A stretch of DNA of 64,000 bases from the NCBI GenBank assembly GCA_031216445.1, contig CM062205.1, positions 16,143,001-16,207,000 of the forward strand, written 5' to 3'. Origin of the DNA: Lateolabrax maculatus (taxonomy: Eukaryota > Chordata > Actinopteri > Acropomatiformes > Lateolabracidae). Shown here piece after piece: positions 1-11,173 of the stretch. The stretch's first letter is position 1, and the number at the start of each line of letters is the position of its first letter. The position numbers and the translations under genes are program-made. Below the pieces are notes generated by a model. The model saw only the letters and a program-made list of their open reading frames with translations, was not told the DNA's origin and searched no databases.

Positions 1-1939
1 TGGGGGGGAGATTTTTCGGGTGGCCAAAGTGGGGAGGGGTAGGTGAGTACAAAGGAATGCCTTAGTGTTTTTTGAGATGACATAGGAATAGGAGGCAGGC
101 ATATGGAGACGGCAGACTGGAAAATAATGGGTAATGGAGGAATTTAGCCTCAGGCTATATGCCTGCTTTGCCTACTTCTGTATAACTAGTATATTTATAA
201 TTCAAATACATACCTTTAATAATTAACAACCAGTGAATATTAAAGGAGAATGCAGGATATCTTTTCTACAGATGGAGTCAGGTGAAAAATAGTATTAAAT
301 TTCAAATTTGACAACAACACAGAACAAAGGACCGAAGAGCAAAAACAAAAAGTTGGCTGCCATTGTGGGCCAATTTCTTATCTTTGGTTCATGCAATTAA
401 CAAAAAAGCAGTCTTGTATGAGTGTGACATTTATTTTTAACATGTGATAGTGTCTTTGCAATAAAAACATATCTTAATGTAACTGCATTTTAAAAGCTGG
501 TTAAATATTTGTGTTGGTCATACATTATGTTCAAATTAAAAGACATTCAATCACGTACTGCTTTTACAGTAGGCTTAATGTTTCTTGGTTTCTGTTTGTG
601 AATCATACCATAAGTCAGTTGAGGGCAACTCCCTGGAAACGCAAGTTACACAAGCAAACATCTCACTGATTCTCCTGTTGTCTGGAGTTATTGTGAACTT
701 TTGCTCTGTTGCAGTCATCACCCTAACAGCACCAGTATTGGTCAAGTTTTTACACCCTTCTGTCCGCAGTGTGACATACACATCACATCCATGTATGGCA
801 TTCATGTGACTGAGTGATAATGATCAAGTCGCATTAAATACACCCTACTCTACATAAAACGTTGTAATTTCAGACACATTTAGGCTGCAGCAATTTGGAA
901 ATAAGAACTGTGTTACCAAATGCATTGAAATTCAGTGTATTTATGCAGAGCTCCAAGTGTTCCTTTTAAAATCCAATATCCCAAAGGACAGTGTGTTTTG
1001 TAGTCTGTACACAAGTGGCACAGAAAAGCTCTCATAGACTGTGTCAAACAACGTTATGCAAACACCAGAGTTCAACAAAAACCAACACATTTGCATATTG
1101 TGGATCTGAAATGTGTTCCGCTTTTGTGCGGGCCTCATTTCTATCTCTATGCTTTGATGTAGCTCATACATATTGACGACCCGCTGAAGAAACCAACCAC
1201 GTTAAAGCGTGTGCTCAATTTGTGCATACCCTTTAAAAAATGGTGCATTAGTTTGTCCCATTTATATTTCCAGGGTTAATTAGCAAGTGAGAGATTGGAC
1301 AATTAGTTCATCCATGCTAATTGATTATAATATTACAACTTGGTGATGATAGGATGAACATAGACTCCTCGTTCCATGTTCCTCTAAGGGATTCGATAAT
1401 ATATACAATGCTTCTGTGTAATGAGGGTTTTAAAAGACCAAATCAGCTAGGGAAATTGTTAATTCAATTCCACTCAGATGATACTGAGTTTTTCAGGGCA
1501 CAAATGAATTGAATTGAATTGCAGGGATCTTACAGAATGGCAGTGTCCTTTTTGATTTTGACTCATGTCAACACAAATTATGTAGACCACTGCTTCATTT
1601 CTGTCAATGGCACAATAGGATGTGAACCGTCAAAGACCTGATCGTATCTAGGTCAATTTTGCTTTCGCTCATAATTGAAAAGCCCATTCTGTTTCATATC
1701 TGCAGCTTCCAGAAATGCATGCTGCGTCGGAGGGAGAGATACAGTGAATATAGAAGAAAATGAGCATATATGCATCCAAGTAAGTGAAATTTCCTCAGAG
1801 GCAAACATGGTGGCTTTAAACATGATACTGCTTCAGCGCAACAGTGTCAGTGTCCATATTATACCACCAAGTATAGAAATACACTTGTTCCTCCCCGTAT
1901 CTAACTTTTCAGTCATATACAGTAGGACCACTTCCCTCC
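1..1939. other. AT-rich non-coding DNA
   Basis: No exon or repeat family is recognised. The stretch is AT-rich without long simple repeats. It could be the 3' UTR and flank of the candidate minus-strand exon at 1940-2106; the only AATAAA seen in that direction is at 435-430. Confidence 0.4.
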
Positions 1940-2106
1940 TCAGTTGTCATATGTCTGGAGTGTGAAGCTCAGGTAGGGACCTCTAACCACCACTCGCTGG
2001 TGGCCCCACTCGAGCTCCATCACACTGTGACAGTCTGTCAGGAGGCCCAGGCCGCCAGGCTGTGCAGAGGAAAAGAGCTGCAGGAATGAGTGCTGATGTA
2101 GTTCAC
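1940..2106 (-). CDS. candidate terminal coding exon of an unrecognised minus-strand gene
   Basis: On the minus strand an acceptor-like TAACTTTCCAG (just above 2106) is followed by an open frame of 54 codons and TGA at 1942-1940. The peptide includes LHQHSFLQLFSSAQPGGLGL and, further on, VMELEWGHQRVVVRGPYLSF. Alternative acceptors in the same frame exist at 2059 (CTCTGCACAG) and after TTCCTGCAG. The segment is GC-rich inside AT-rich DNA, which is what makes it look like an exon. A minus-strand AATAAA is present at 435-430, which would give a 3' UTR of about 1.5 kb. I do not recognise the protein and found no convincing partner exon upstream on the minus strand, so it may be chance or a relic. 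Confidence 0.3.
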
Positions 2107-3079
2107 CTGGAAAGTTACACAGGAAGTCAAAGGAAGGGAGAGTAACACTTACATTTTACAGTTGTCATGCCACTTTGATATAAGGTGAGCAGAAAAATAT
2201 ACTTAAGACAAATGTATTTGTGCTCTGCTGTGATGTTTAACTTACTTTGCCTTTTAGCTCAGATGTTAATTATGTATATTCTTACACATTGCTCATGTTC
2301 TATTTCAGAATTATTACTCTTTCTGGCTTGAAAGTCATCATTATTAAGCACATCCTTATTTTTTCAGCCTCACAACGAGAACCCTTTTGTGAAAAATGTC
2401 TTTTTTCACCTCCAAATGTTCATCCTCGGGTGCAGCAAATAAAAAATAAGATTCATGTGTTAAATGCTGAAGTATTACACTTCTTTACTGTGCTTAATAA
2501 TTAATAGCCCATCCCATCACCCTATGAATATTTACATGCAAAGTGTCCCTGGGAGCCTTCCATGTGCCAGAGGGAGGGAAGTCTGTGTGTTTATAGCATT
2601 AAACACTCAAACATCGTCACCAAACCTATTTCGCCTCCAACCATGAAAAACAGTCACTAAAGCATTGCGAGCATTTTATTTGTTGTTGCACAATGTAACC
2701 TATTCAACTTCCATTTAGACGTGGCAAGTCAAATTACAGGTACTCTCTCTGTGCTCGACTGAAATCCCAGGACGCCGCTTGTCTAGTTCGAACGTGAAGG
2801 GAGCAGAAATGAGGTTTCTTGGGTGTTGTTTCCAGAGCAATGACATTGTTCATTGAGATCACCTTCCACTTACTGTGTCAAAGTGTCAAAGGTCTCGTTG
2901 TCAGCCCGGCTCGAACCAAGGCGTTGTTACACAGCAGAAGAAATTACACAGTATATTAGATTATGTATTAAAAGCAGAATCACGCAGTGCAGTGGGAAGA
3001 CAGCGGCGAATGCTGATTTAGAAAGTTTATTTGAGCCTGTGCAACTTCAGGCAAGAGGAAAATAAAATAACAACTGCAA

Positions 3080-3240
3080 ATTATAAATGATTGCTGCAGT
3101 TATCTGAGCTAATTAGGCTGAGGACTTTGGACTCTGGAAATGCCAGGCATTAATGCGCTATTCAATTCTAATCTCTGCGACTAGCTTCTCTTTATTTCTC
3201 CCTTTGAATCGGATCCAAAAATATAGAATAAACGCTTTAA
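3080..3240. promoter_or_regulatory. candidate conserved regulatory element
   Basis: A repeat-free AT-rich stretch with a palindromic homeodomain core CTAATTAG (3109-3116) and CATTAATGCGC. Texture resembles the conserved non-coding elements that surround MEIS genes. Conservation itself cannot be seen from one sequence. Confidence 0.25.
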
Positions 3241-3750
3241 CAGAAGATCGGAAACATCGCATGACCGCTCCGCTTGTGACAGCCTCGGAGCACAATCATG
3301 ATTTTTCAACCTTTGACCTTTGAGGGAGACTCAGCAGGATCAGGAAGATCCAGGAACATAGCAGAATCCCTCTTGTTAAAGCTGCACTGCGGCCACTATA
3401 AAGGATACCATGAGCTAATAATGGACATGTAGGATTTGTAATACAAATAAATACGCTGTTAGCAGTGAACCTGGGCATGTTTGGGTCCGTTGCTTCCATT
3501 GGTGATATTTATCTAGGAAGGGAAGGCTGAGTGTTGTTGTTGCCTCCCTGCAGGTCCCTGAGCTCTCAGATCTCCTCCCTGTCTCCTGTGTGGATAAGTA
3601 GTGGCTGCGGAGGCAATGCTGGTCTTTGATATTTCACTCCTCATTTGAATCAGTGGTCGCTTTATTTGACAATGCCAGGTAATTACCTGGGTACCTCGCT
3701 TGATCATATGAACTCCTGCAGAACCAGAGTCAAGAGAGGGGGTGGAGGAA

Positions 3751-3773
3751 GGGGGGGGGGGGGGGGGGGGGGG
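3751..3773 (+). repeat. poly(G) tract, 23 nt
   Basis: Uninterrupted G23. It can form a G-quadruplex and is prone to assembly or slippage error. Confidence 0.95.
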
Positions 3774-4147
3774 TGTTGGGTATCGGAGAGGAGCTGGAAA
3801 TGGCAACGCACAGGCAGGGAAAAAAATAAAAAAGCAGGGGGACGGAAACAAAACACACACACACACACAAACAAACCATCTGCATTTGTTTACCTGCATT
3901 GTTTTCTGCAAGTATTTCAAACAAGTGGAGTCACGAGTTAGACACGTACTGTGTTGTGTTAAGCAAGTGGTGTGTGTTTTTAAACGTTCAGCCGTGGTTT
4001 TTCTACTGGGACCGTCCCATGCTGTGACGGGGGTAAGCGTGAGGTCAGACATTGAGAGAGAAGATGCACTAAGTGCAAGTTTATTATAACTCAAATGAAT
4101 AGTTTTGGTCTCTTGGGTTTAGTCATCTGATTAGTCTCTGTGGTGTA

Positions 4148-4180
<33 letters not shown>
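4148..4180 (+). repeat. (GT)n(GA)n microsatellite
   Basis: About ten GT units pass directly into seven GA units. Confidence 0.95.
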
Positions 4181-5930
4181 AATGATTCAGTGAAACCTCT
4201 TAGTTATGAGCTTGTGTATGTGCTGAAGCAGAAACACACATTTAAAAAAAAAAAAAAAAAAACAGAAAACAGAAGAGCAAACCAAAACACAGTTTAAAAT
4301 GTTTTTAATGCCGTTACATTAAATCAGGAAATCACAGGAATTACAAAATGTACAATACGTTTTCAGAGAACAACCTTACAATAAGTACATGGTACAGACT
4401 AATAGATTTGGGGGGAAATAACTGTAAACTTTCAGTTACAAACAAAAAATGTTGATACTCAATGGGGTTAAGCTCAGTATTTCAGATAGCTGGATATGGA
4501 ACCTTGTCAATGATGTTTATTGAATAGGAGAGCAGTGTTTACTCTGTTGTGTGACTAGAATATCAAAATCCGTCACTCCATGTGAATGCAGCTGTGTTCG
4601 AGGCTGACTGACTGAGCTCTCCATGGAGGAAACCAGCAGACAACTTAGACTTGGCCCTGAAGTTTAACTGAAACACAGTGCTGGCATTTCTTTTCTTTTC
4701 TTTTTTTTTCTTCTTTTTTTTAAAAAACCCCTCTCCTGTTCCGAATAATAAATGAAAATGAATTTTATCACTGAAAAAAATAGGTAATTTTTTTTTAGAT
4801 CACATAAAGAAACTTTTCGGTTGAATTTGCACAGAGTACGCAGCTGTTTAGTGGTCTGACTGTAAAGGACATGTAATTCATTAAGGCTATAAATAAAGGT
4901 GAATGACTGAAGTCACACAGGAAGGGCTAAATATATCCAACTTTTCACAAAGAAGTTTAGTCTCTTTTTCTCACCTTTTAATTAACCGTATGAATAAAGC
5001 AGCTTCATTTCTGCAGGTATTTTCTTTACAGTCTTGTTGAAAGTCTCTGATGCCCCCCCCCCCCCCACTTCTATCACTCCATGCATTATTTCGGGTCTGG
5101 ACGTCAGTTTGCAGGCGGCGTGATTTAACGCAATTTTTCTTACTTTCTAATCACATTGGAACCGTGAAAACATCCGCACTTATTTCTCCTCTTCCGCACC
5201 GGACAAACAACACAAGGAGGGGGGAAATCTGTATTCATTTCAAAGTGGAGAGGGGAATTAAGACAGTTTAATAAAGGCTTAAACCGCTGGGGTTGTCTCT
5301 GCAGCGCCTAAAGCCATATTTCCTCTGATCAGCGGAGGAGGGCGACTTTATTGGACATGTTTCTATTTCCAAATCCGCATAACAGGCAACGATGCATGTA
5401 TTTCCTATAATGTAGCCTAGATAAGGGAGAGAGGGTTTGATATGTAATAAAAGGTGGGTCTGTGCTGCCTGTTTAAGCCCCTTAAGCCTGATAAATGATG
5501 AGCGACAGAGGCACAGCACGAGGGTCACCGCTATTAACTCCTCGGTTTCCCGGCCTCCACTTAAACTTCTCTCAATTACAGCTGGTAATGCGGCTGGATA
5601 CGGGCCTCGCAGACTTCGACCTGTTCAAATCTAACCGGGAATAAAAATAAAAAATAAAAAAATAAAAAACGGAATAGAAATCACACTCAAACCTCCGGAA
5701 GCGCCTGCGGATCGGAGGCACAGGCTGTCCCCAAAGCCACGTGTTAGGGAGGAAGCAGGGATTAGGGTGTGTGGCGCTCCTGACACATGCACACCAGGTA
5801 TTCTGGGACAAACACCCGATGCAAGCTCATTAAATCAGCATTTGGTGGTGTCCGCACAGGCGTTAACGACGGGCTCTAATCTCGGCGGTGACCTGCTCAA
5901 ACTGTGTCACAGCCGAGCAGAGACTGTGCA

Positions 5931-5978
5931 GAGAGAGAGAGAGAGACAGAGAGACAGAGACAGAGAGAGAGAGAGAGA
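5931..5978 (+). repeat. (GA)n microsatellite, interrupted
   Basis: GA units with GACA interruptions, 48 bases. Confidence 0.95.
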
Positions 5979-6067
5979 TTGTAGTTGGAGAAGAACATAT
6001 TTTGTTTTACACGTTAGAAAAAAATGGGGGAAAAATGGACGTAGCTTCGAAATTCGTTTGGGGGGGT

Positions 6068-6093
6068 AAAAAAAAAAAAAAAAAAAAAAAAAA
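6068..6093 (+). repeat. poly(A) tract, 26 nt
   Basis: Uninterrupted A26 after a short G run. Confidence 0.95.
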
Positions 6094-6948
6094 TCGCAAT
6101 ATAGTTTTAAATCCGAAAGAATTAAATCCGCATAAAGAAGAATTTTAAAGATATTTTCCAACATTAATATTTTATTATAATAATGTTTATTACTTCGACG
6201 CGCTGCTTTCCAAATCACAATATGAATCAATTTAATGTTGTTGTTTTGTTTTTGTTTTTGTTTTTTTGCTTGAGCGAATGTTTTATTTTAACACACAATA
6301 ACGCGTTTAAACGCAGATAATAAAAGTCGTCCAGATTATATTAATATTAAAAAAATCATATAAGCATCAGTGTGTTTTTTTGGGGGGGGTTACATATAAG
6401 GCTGCATATTAAATTATTTTTTAATGTAACTGATTTGGATTTATATTGGTGCCGACTTACACTCAAAATGAATTGAAACATCACATAAATTCACAAATTC
6501 AAAATAATTCCTGCCCACCTAATTAAAGACAAACTAGGACTAATAAAGGCCACGTTTTTCCAGTTTGTGTGACACAAGTCACAATCTTGTAACAGCATCA
6601 CTTCTGAAGGGTGTGAACAGTTCAACCGAATTTATGGTCAAATCGTTGCCAGCAAATAAATAAAAACTTGTAAGAAACAAATGCATGGGACGCTCGATTT
6701 AGACAAACTCACTCAAACAAAATCAGCACTTAATAAATATTCATATTTTAGATTGTCGTTTCTCTGTTGTCAGAATGTAATAATTTGATTGCAGTCCCTT
6801 TAATAATAATTTTAAAACACGATTTTGTTGACATTTGCTGTAAATCTGGTGTAAATTGAGTCGATCCTGATTTTTTTTAATTTTATTTTATTTTATGGGC
6901 CTTCTCTCATTTGTTGCAGAGCTTTCGACAGCTCGGCGTCCGCCGCGG

Positions 6949-6964
6949 CCGCCAGGTGTCGCTA
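6949..6964 (+). promoter_or_regulatory. CTCF-like motif in a small GC island
   Basis: CCGCCAGGTGTCGCTA resembles the CTCF core CCACCAGGGGGCGCTA with differences at positions 3, 9 and 11. It lies in a GC-rich island (6925-6975) inside AT-rich DNA, 4.5 kb before the start codon. CTCF sites often bound the regulatory landscapes of developmental genes; binding here is unproven. Confidence 0.25.
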
Positions 6965-7883
6965 CATGGCCGCATATTTTCTAGGGAGTCTATGAGGAGA
7001 AAAAAAAAAAAGCCACAGTTACATTTCGTGCTGGCCCCCTCTCTCTCTGTCTCCCTCCTCCCTTTACTAACCCTCTGACACCAGACTCTGAGAATCGGTG
7101 GAGGGGAAAATGAGGCTTTGGAGCTGAAGAATTTACAGTTAGTCGCGAAACTTTTACAAGTATTTGAGTTGCTCACTCCACTTTCTGAAACCCTATAGTC
7201 ACATTTCACTCAGGGGTCAAAAAGAGTTCAGATCCAGACGACTGATGTAAGCCTTTCTGCAGGAGGAAAACACCGAGGAGCCGCATTATTATAAACAAAA
7301 CATGAATAAAATCACCCTCAAAAATATGTCTCCAAATGAAGAAAAAACCAAATGCAGTTTGTGGAGGTGATTAACAGAATTTAATCCGCTGCCTTCTTCA
7401 CAGTTGGGAGCCACAGGACGGAGCAAAACTGCATTACTTTGACTTAGTGCAAAAAAAATTTAACTTTTAAGTTAAAATACGCATCAGCAGCTGCATTTCT
7501 TTTCATTTGGGGAAAAAAAAAAAAACAAGAAATGGACAGGCTGCAAGGATTTTACTCTCCGAGCCTCTCCAGTAGTCAGTCTATGATCCAGTCTTATCTC
7601 GGCGCCTCTATACATTTGCTTAGTTCATTTACATAATCTCAAACACTGAAGAGGGCCAAAGAAGAACAAAGTTACAAACAAGATTAGGGCGATTTTATTT
7701 GTTCCTGCGGTGGAGCGCCAATTGTTTCTCCAGGAGTGTTTAAGGTCACTAAGAGGATTTGAAGCTCGTTTCATATCAGTGATCTTTTTGAGGGAATTAA
7801 ATCAACAATGCATTTCTCTCCATATTTAGCAACAAGCTTATGTGTGTGTGTGAACAACCGAGCCCTGCAGGGCAGGAGAAGGA

Positions 7884-7903
7884 GGGGGGGGGGGGGGGGG
7901 GGG
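7884..7903 (+). repeat. poly(G) tract, 20 nt
   Basis: Uninterrupted G20, a second potential quadruplex-forming run upstream of meis2. Confidence 0.95.
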
Positions 7904-8059
7904 TTGTAAGACCTGCAAAGAGTAAACAGAGGAGCTGGAAGTTCAGTGCTGGTGCTCGGTCGCATGCAGGCGGTCCTGGTGCACCTTTAGGATGTGACAT
8001 GCAGTGGATCTTTAGCCTGGTGATTGTCCCAGTAGTGTTTTCCTTGAAATGGATCCTCT

Positions 8060-8102
8060 CCCCCCCCCACCCCCACACCCCCTCACCCCCCCTCCACCCC
8101 CC
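8060..8102 (+). repeat. C-rich low-complexity tract
   Basis: C runs separated by single A or T bases; on the minus strand this is a G-rich tract. Confidence 0.9.
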
Positions 8103-8221
8103 TAATGAATCCAAACGCAGCTGGCCATGTCCCACACGGACACCGAGAGCTTTAACCCTAAACTGACCTCAATTTGACACCACCAGATGAAATTTTACCG
8201 CCTGTTAATGCCATCCACTGA

Positions 8222-8244
8222 TTTTTTTTTTTTTTTTTTTTTTT
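8222..8244 (+). repeat. poly(T) tract, 23 nt
   Basis: Uninterrupted T23. Confidence 0.95.
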
Positions 8245-8399
8245 CATACGCGTAAGGAGTTGTGTGCGCACCTGAAAAGGGTCGCAACGTGAAAGCCACT
8301 TGTAAGAAATATAAAACTACTTAAAAAAAAAAAAGTGTAATTGTCTGTGATGGGTGTCCTCCTGGAATCGTCTGGCTTGTAAACGCGGTCAGGTTATAA

Positions 8400-8660
8400 G
8401 CAGGGGAGTTTAAGTTGGCACAGGTCTTGTTTATGAGGAAAATTAATTTTAATTACCCATTGAGTGAGGGATGATTAAAATAAAATTAGAAAAAATTAAA
8501 CACCAACTTGTGTAATGTCGCCGCCAGAAGCTTGCTCTTAAGCGAAATTAACCCGTTTCACCACCTAAATATGGTTAATGATGATGTCCTGTGTTTACAG
8601 CGTCCATTAATTAGTCAAATAAATAGTTCGCAAAAAGCAGGAGTTTAAAATTTCACGTCG
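8400..8660. promoter_or_regulatory. candidate conserved regulatory element
   Basis: A repeat-free stretch with dense homeodomain cores: AATTAATTTTAATTACCC near 8441-8457, GATGATTAAAAT near 8470 and ATTAATTAG at 8606-8614. It lies about 3 kb before the start codon. Called on motif density and lack of simple repeats only. Confidence 0.28.
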
Positions 8661-9118
8661 TTAGGAGTCGTTGCTGGAAGTTTTATGGGGAAGGATGTGT
8701 GTCTGTGGAGCCGTGCATTGGACACGCATAATTAGCCTCTGCTATTTTCACACGCTCTTCGGGTGTTTACATCACTCTCCTCGGGGGCAAATCACATATT
8801 TCGACAATAAATGTGGAGAAAAATGCGGTCAAATTGCAAGATCTGGATGTATGTTTAAAAATTCGCTCCAGCGTTTGGATTGGATCAGGGTGCAGCGTGC
8901 GCTTTTTTTTTTTTTAACGGCAGATTCAACATGTATATGGAAATATATATTTTGCATTTTTTTTTTTTTTTTTAATAATAGTCCAGCCTCAAAACTTTCC
9001 CTTTACTGCGCCGTGAAAGGACGCGCGCTCACAACAAAGCGGTAGATACAGTACAAGGTTTGTGCTACTTACCGCAGTTGTCCAAAGGAGGAGGATGAAA
9101 GAAAGAAAAGAAAAGAGG

Positions 9119-9144
9119 AAAAAAAAAAAAAAAAAAAAAAAAAA
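9119..9144 (+). repeat. poly(A) tract, 26 nt
   Basis: Uninterrupted A26 after a GAAAGAAAAG purine run. Confidence 0.95.
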
Positions 9145-9599
9145 GTCAAGCGTCAGTGCACAAGTCAATGTGAACGATATTATTTAGCTTATGTAAAATA
9201 TCAGTCTTCAGCAGCAGAGTCTGCCGGGCTGGTTGTGTTTACAGACTGTGGAGAGACTTGGAGACGGTGGGTGCCTGGGCTCTGTGCGCACCGCTCTGCA
9301 GCTCCTTCCCGGGGTATTGCACGTTGAAATGTCCACACAGCCGTTTGTCAAACCCCTGAAGTCCTGCACTTCCCACCCACCCCCCACCCCCCCTTTATGC
9401 CAACAAACATAACTGTTGTCACGGTTTCATTTATTAAATCTTTTCCCTTTCTTTTCAAACCCCCCCCCCCCACCACCCCTCACCCCCCCTCTGCTATTTC
9501 TATAATCGACGCCGAGCAGCTCTGCCTTGTATTTTGTTTGTTGGGAGAGTTTATTGACCCTCCAACGGTAGCCACAGCCCATCTCCCTGAGCGTGTGTC

Positions 9600-9945
9600 T
9601 GCCTTAATCCTAACCTGTGAATAATTAATTTCCACCATCAAAAATGTCACGGAGCCACAAATGGAGCCTTTATGTGAGAACCTATCAATACAGCCATGAT
9701 GCCATATTAGCACTGATGGAGCTAAATATTAAAGGGGATAGATGGCCTCCTTCTGTTTTGTGCGTAAAAGTGCCCCGGACTCCAAAAAGGGCTTCACTGC
9801 AATCGATGGCCGGAGCTTTGCTCCTCCTCTAAACTTCAATCTCCTCACATGATTGATGATCTTGGGGAGCTCTGATAATTGACTACTCTGAGGTAAGGCA
9901 CGGTTTTCTATCAAGAGCCCCTCTCTTGATTGGACGAAAGAAACA
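9600..9945. promoter_or_regulatory. candidate conserved proximal enhancer with PBX-HOX site
   Basis: A complex, repeat-free stretch about 1.6 kb before the start codon. It contains GAATAATTAATTTCC near 9620, a consensus PBX-HOX site TGATTGAT at 9850-9857 and TGATAATTGAC near 9872. It ends abruptly at the A18/T19 homopolymer pair. The complexity contrasts with the low-complexity DNA on both sides. Confidence 0.35.
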
Positions 9946-9946
9946 T

Positions 9947-10001
9947 AAAAAAAAAAAAAAAAAATACTTTCTCCACAAAAGCTTTTTTTTTTTTTTTTTT
10001 T
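9947..10001. repeat. inverted A18/T19 homopolymer pair
   Basis: A18 (9947-9964), an 18-base spacer, then T19 (9983-10001). The arms are fully complementary. Confidence 0.95.
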
Positions 10002-10059
10002 ACCTCTTGGAAAAGTTCATTCTGGGCTTGGAGGGGTGCTGCTTATCGTTAATTTGCTA

Positions 10060-10320
10060 AAAAAAAAAGAAAAAGACCAGAGCAATAATTAGCTGTAAGA
10101 TTAAGAGGTATTACTCAGATATTAGGCACACCGGCTTATAACCACAAAACACATAACAAGTAAGCGTCATGCTCATATATTAAACTCAGCATTCATAAGA
10201 TGTCCTGATAATTTATAGTCTTCAGTTTAACCTCCACCACTGACTGTACGGGCGGATGAAACACGCATTGTTTATAAGTGCGTAAAAGTTTGGCCGCGTC
10301 GCGCGTAATCCTGCATTAAA
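10060..10320. promoter_or_regulatory. candidate promoter-proximal regulatory stretch
   Basis: Repeat-free AT-rich DNA with AATAATTAGCTG, several ATTA cores and a CpG cluster GGCCGCGTCGCGCGTAAT near 10291-10308. It lies between two A/T homopolymer pairs. Regulatory function is inferred from texture and location. Confidence 0.22.
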
Positions 10321-10497
10321 ATGAACTTTATTTTGTCCCTCCACCCTGCATCACGGCTCACACAGCTCGGTTTGGTTCGAGTCGGCCAGTGTGCTTGTGT
10401 TTTTTAAAATTTCACTCGGAGCCGAAGCGTCCCAAGCGCTGGCAAACCTCCCCGACTGAGCCCCGGTCCGCTCTTTCTCTACGACTCCTCTCGGCAC

Positions 10498-10578
10498 AAA
10501 AAAAAAAAAAAAAAAGGAGGAACTGGGTGGGAGTCGGAGCTGTGCTGGTTTGGCTCTTTTTTTTTTTTTTTTTTTTTT
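10498..10578. repeat. inverted A18/T22 homopolymer pair
   Basis: A18 (10498-10515) and T22 (10557-10578) separated by 41 bases, just before the candidate promoter. Confidence 0.95.
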
Positions 10579-10689
10579 CTCTCTCTTTCTTTCCCTTACC
10601 CCCACAGTGAGGAGCTGAAGAACTGTCCCTGCGCCTCGCACACACTCTGCATATCACACAGATTTGGTCTCTCCTCTCTCTTTTCCGCG

Positions 10690-10840
10690 GAGCTGCTGCA
10701 GGACTGGCTATGGCCACCGCCACTTCCGGGATCCGTCATTTCACTCGCCCACCGCTCAGCGCCGCGAACTGACTCCGTTTCTATAAGCAAGCTAGCAGCC
10801 AACCTGCCAACACTCGCTGACACTCACTCATCTCAGTTTC
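10690..10840 (+). promoter_or_regulatory. candidate meis2 core promoter
   Basis: An ETS/GABP-type motif CACTTCCGGG lies at 10721-10730 and a TATA-like TATAAG at 10782-10787. CACTCACTCATCTCAG, about 30-45 bases further down, could hold an initiator. GC content and CpG density rise here compared with both flanks, and pure poly(A)/poly(T) tracts lie on either side. A start near 10815-10835 would give a leader of about 650 nt, including 11060-11475. The assignment rests on motifs and position only; no transcript evidence is available. Confidence 0.4.
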
Positions 10841-10961
10841 GCCAGATAGACGAAATACCTACGGGGGGAAAAAGAAAAAGGGGAAAGATCCGAATCGCAG
10901 CCTCTTAATTTCTGACTGCTTGTTGTTTTTTTTTTTGTTTTTTTTTCCTTCTTCTTCTTCT

Positions 10962-10963
<2 letters not shown>

Positions 10964-10992
<29 letters not shown>
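10964..10992 (+). repeat. poly(T) tract, 29 nt
   Basis: Uninterrupted T29 after a CTT-rich stretch; it would be in the leader if the promoter call is right. Confidence 0.95.
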
Positions 10993-11059
10993 CCCTCTAA
11001 CAGTGATAATAAAACAAGATAGCGATCTGGAGGCATTAAAGGAGACGCGGACTTGCGGG

Positions 11060-11074
11060 ATGAAAACGGACTAA
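11060..11074 (+). promoter_or_regulatory. upstream ORF 1 (4 codons) in the meis2 leader
   Basis: ATG AAA ACG GAC TAA gives a four-residue peptide that ends about 400 nt before the main start. -3 is G and +4 is A, a fair context. It would act only if transcription starts upstream of 11060. Confidence 0.35.
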
Positions 11075-11145
11075 AAAAGATTCGTCCTTCTCTCGAACAT
11101 CATCACCGACCGTCATTCATTCATTACCCTGACAACCTCTGGCTT

Positions 11146-11155
11146 TGATTGACAG
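11146..11155 (+). promoter_or_regulatory. perfect PBX-MEIS composite site
   Basis: TGATTGACAG is the canonical heterodimer site: TGATTGAC for PBX plus TGACAG for MEIS/PREP. It sits about 320 bases before the meis2 start codon, in the putative leader. Position and exact match suggest autoregulation by MEIS-PBX; this is inference. Confidence 0.5.
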
Positions 11156-11173
11156 CTGGAGTGGCAAAAAGCC

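Larger units (their letters stand above)
2107..10689. other. upstream intergenic region of meis2
   Basis: No supported gene. The region alternates AT-rich, repeat-free stretches (candidate regulatory DNA near 3080-3240, 6680-6860, 8400-8660 and 9600-9945) with dense homopolymers: G23 at 3751, A26 at 6068, G20 at 7884, T23 at 8222, A26 at 9119, and the A/T pairs at 9947-10001 and 10498-10578. CpG-richer islands occur near 5480-5930 and 6925-6975. The homopolymer density towards the promoter is much higher than in the later introns. Confidence 0.6.

Noticed and set aside
2028..2040. Inverted MEIS half-sites TGACAG-T-CTGTCA
   Set aside because: They fall inside the candidate minus-strand coding exon, where they encode LTDCH, and the spacing differs from the usual TGACAGCTGTCA dimer site.
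2853..2930. Minus-strand segment ending in a good GTAAGT donor, as partner exon for 1940-2106
   Set aside because: Its open frame ends in a phase that does not join the terminal segment at any of its acceptors, and it is short.
3513..4094. 193-residue minus-strand open frame
   Set aside because: It runs through the poly(G)/poly(C) and CA tracts, so most of it is poly-Pro and Cys-Val repeats. No domain or splice structure is seen.
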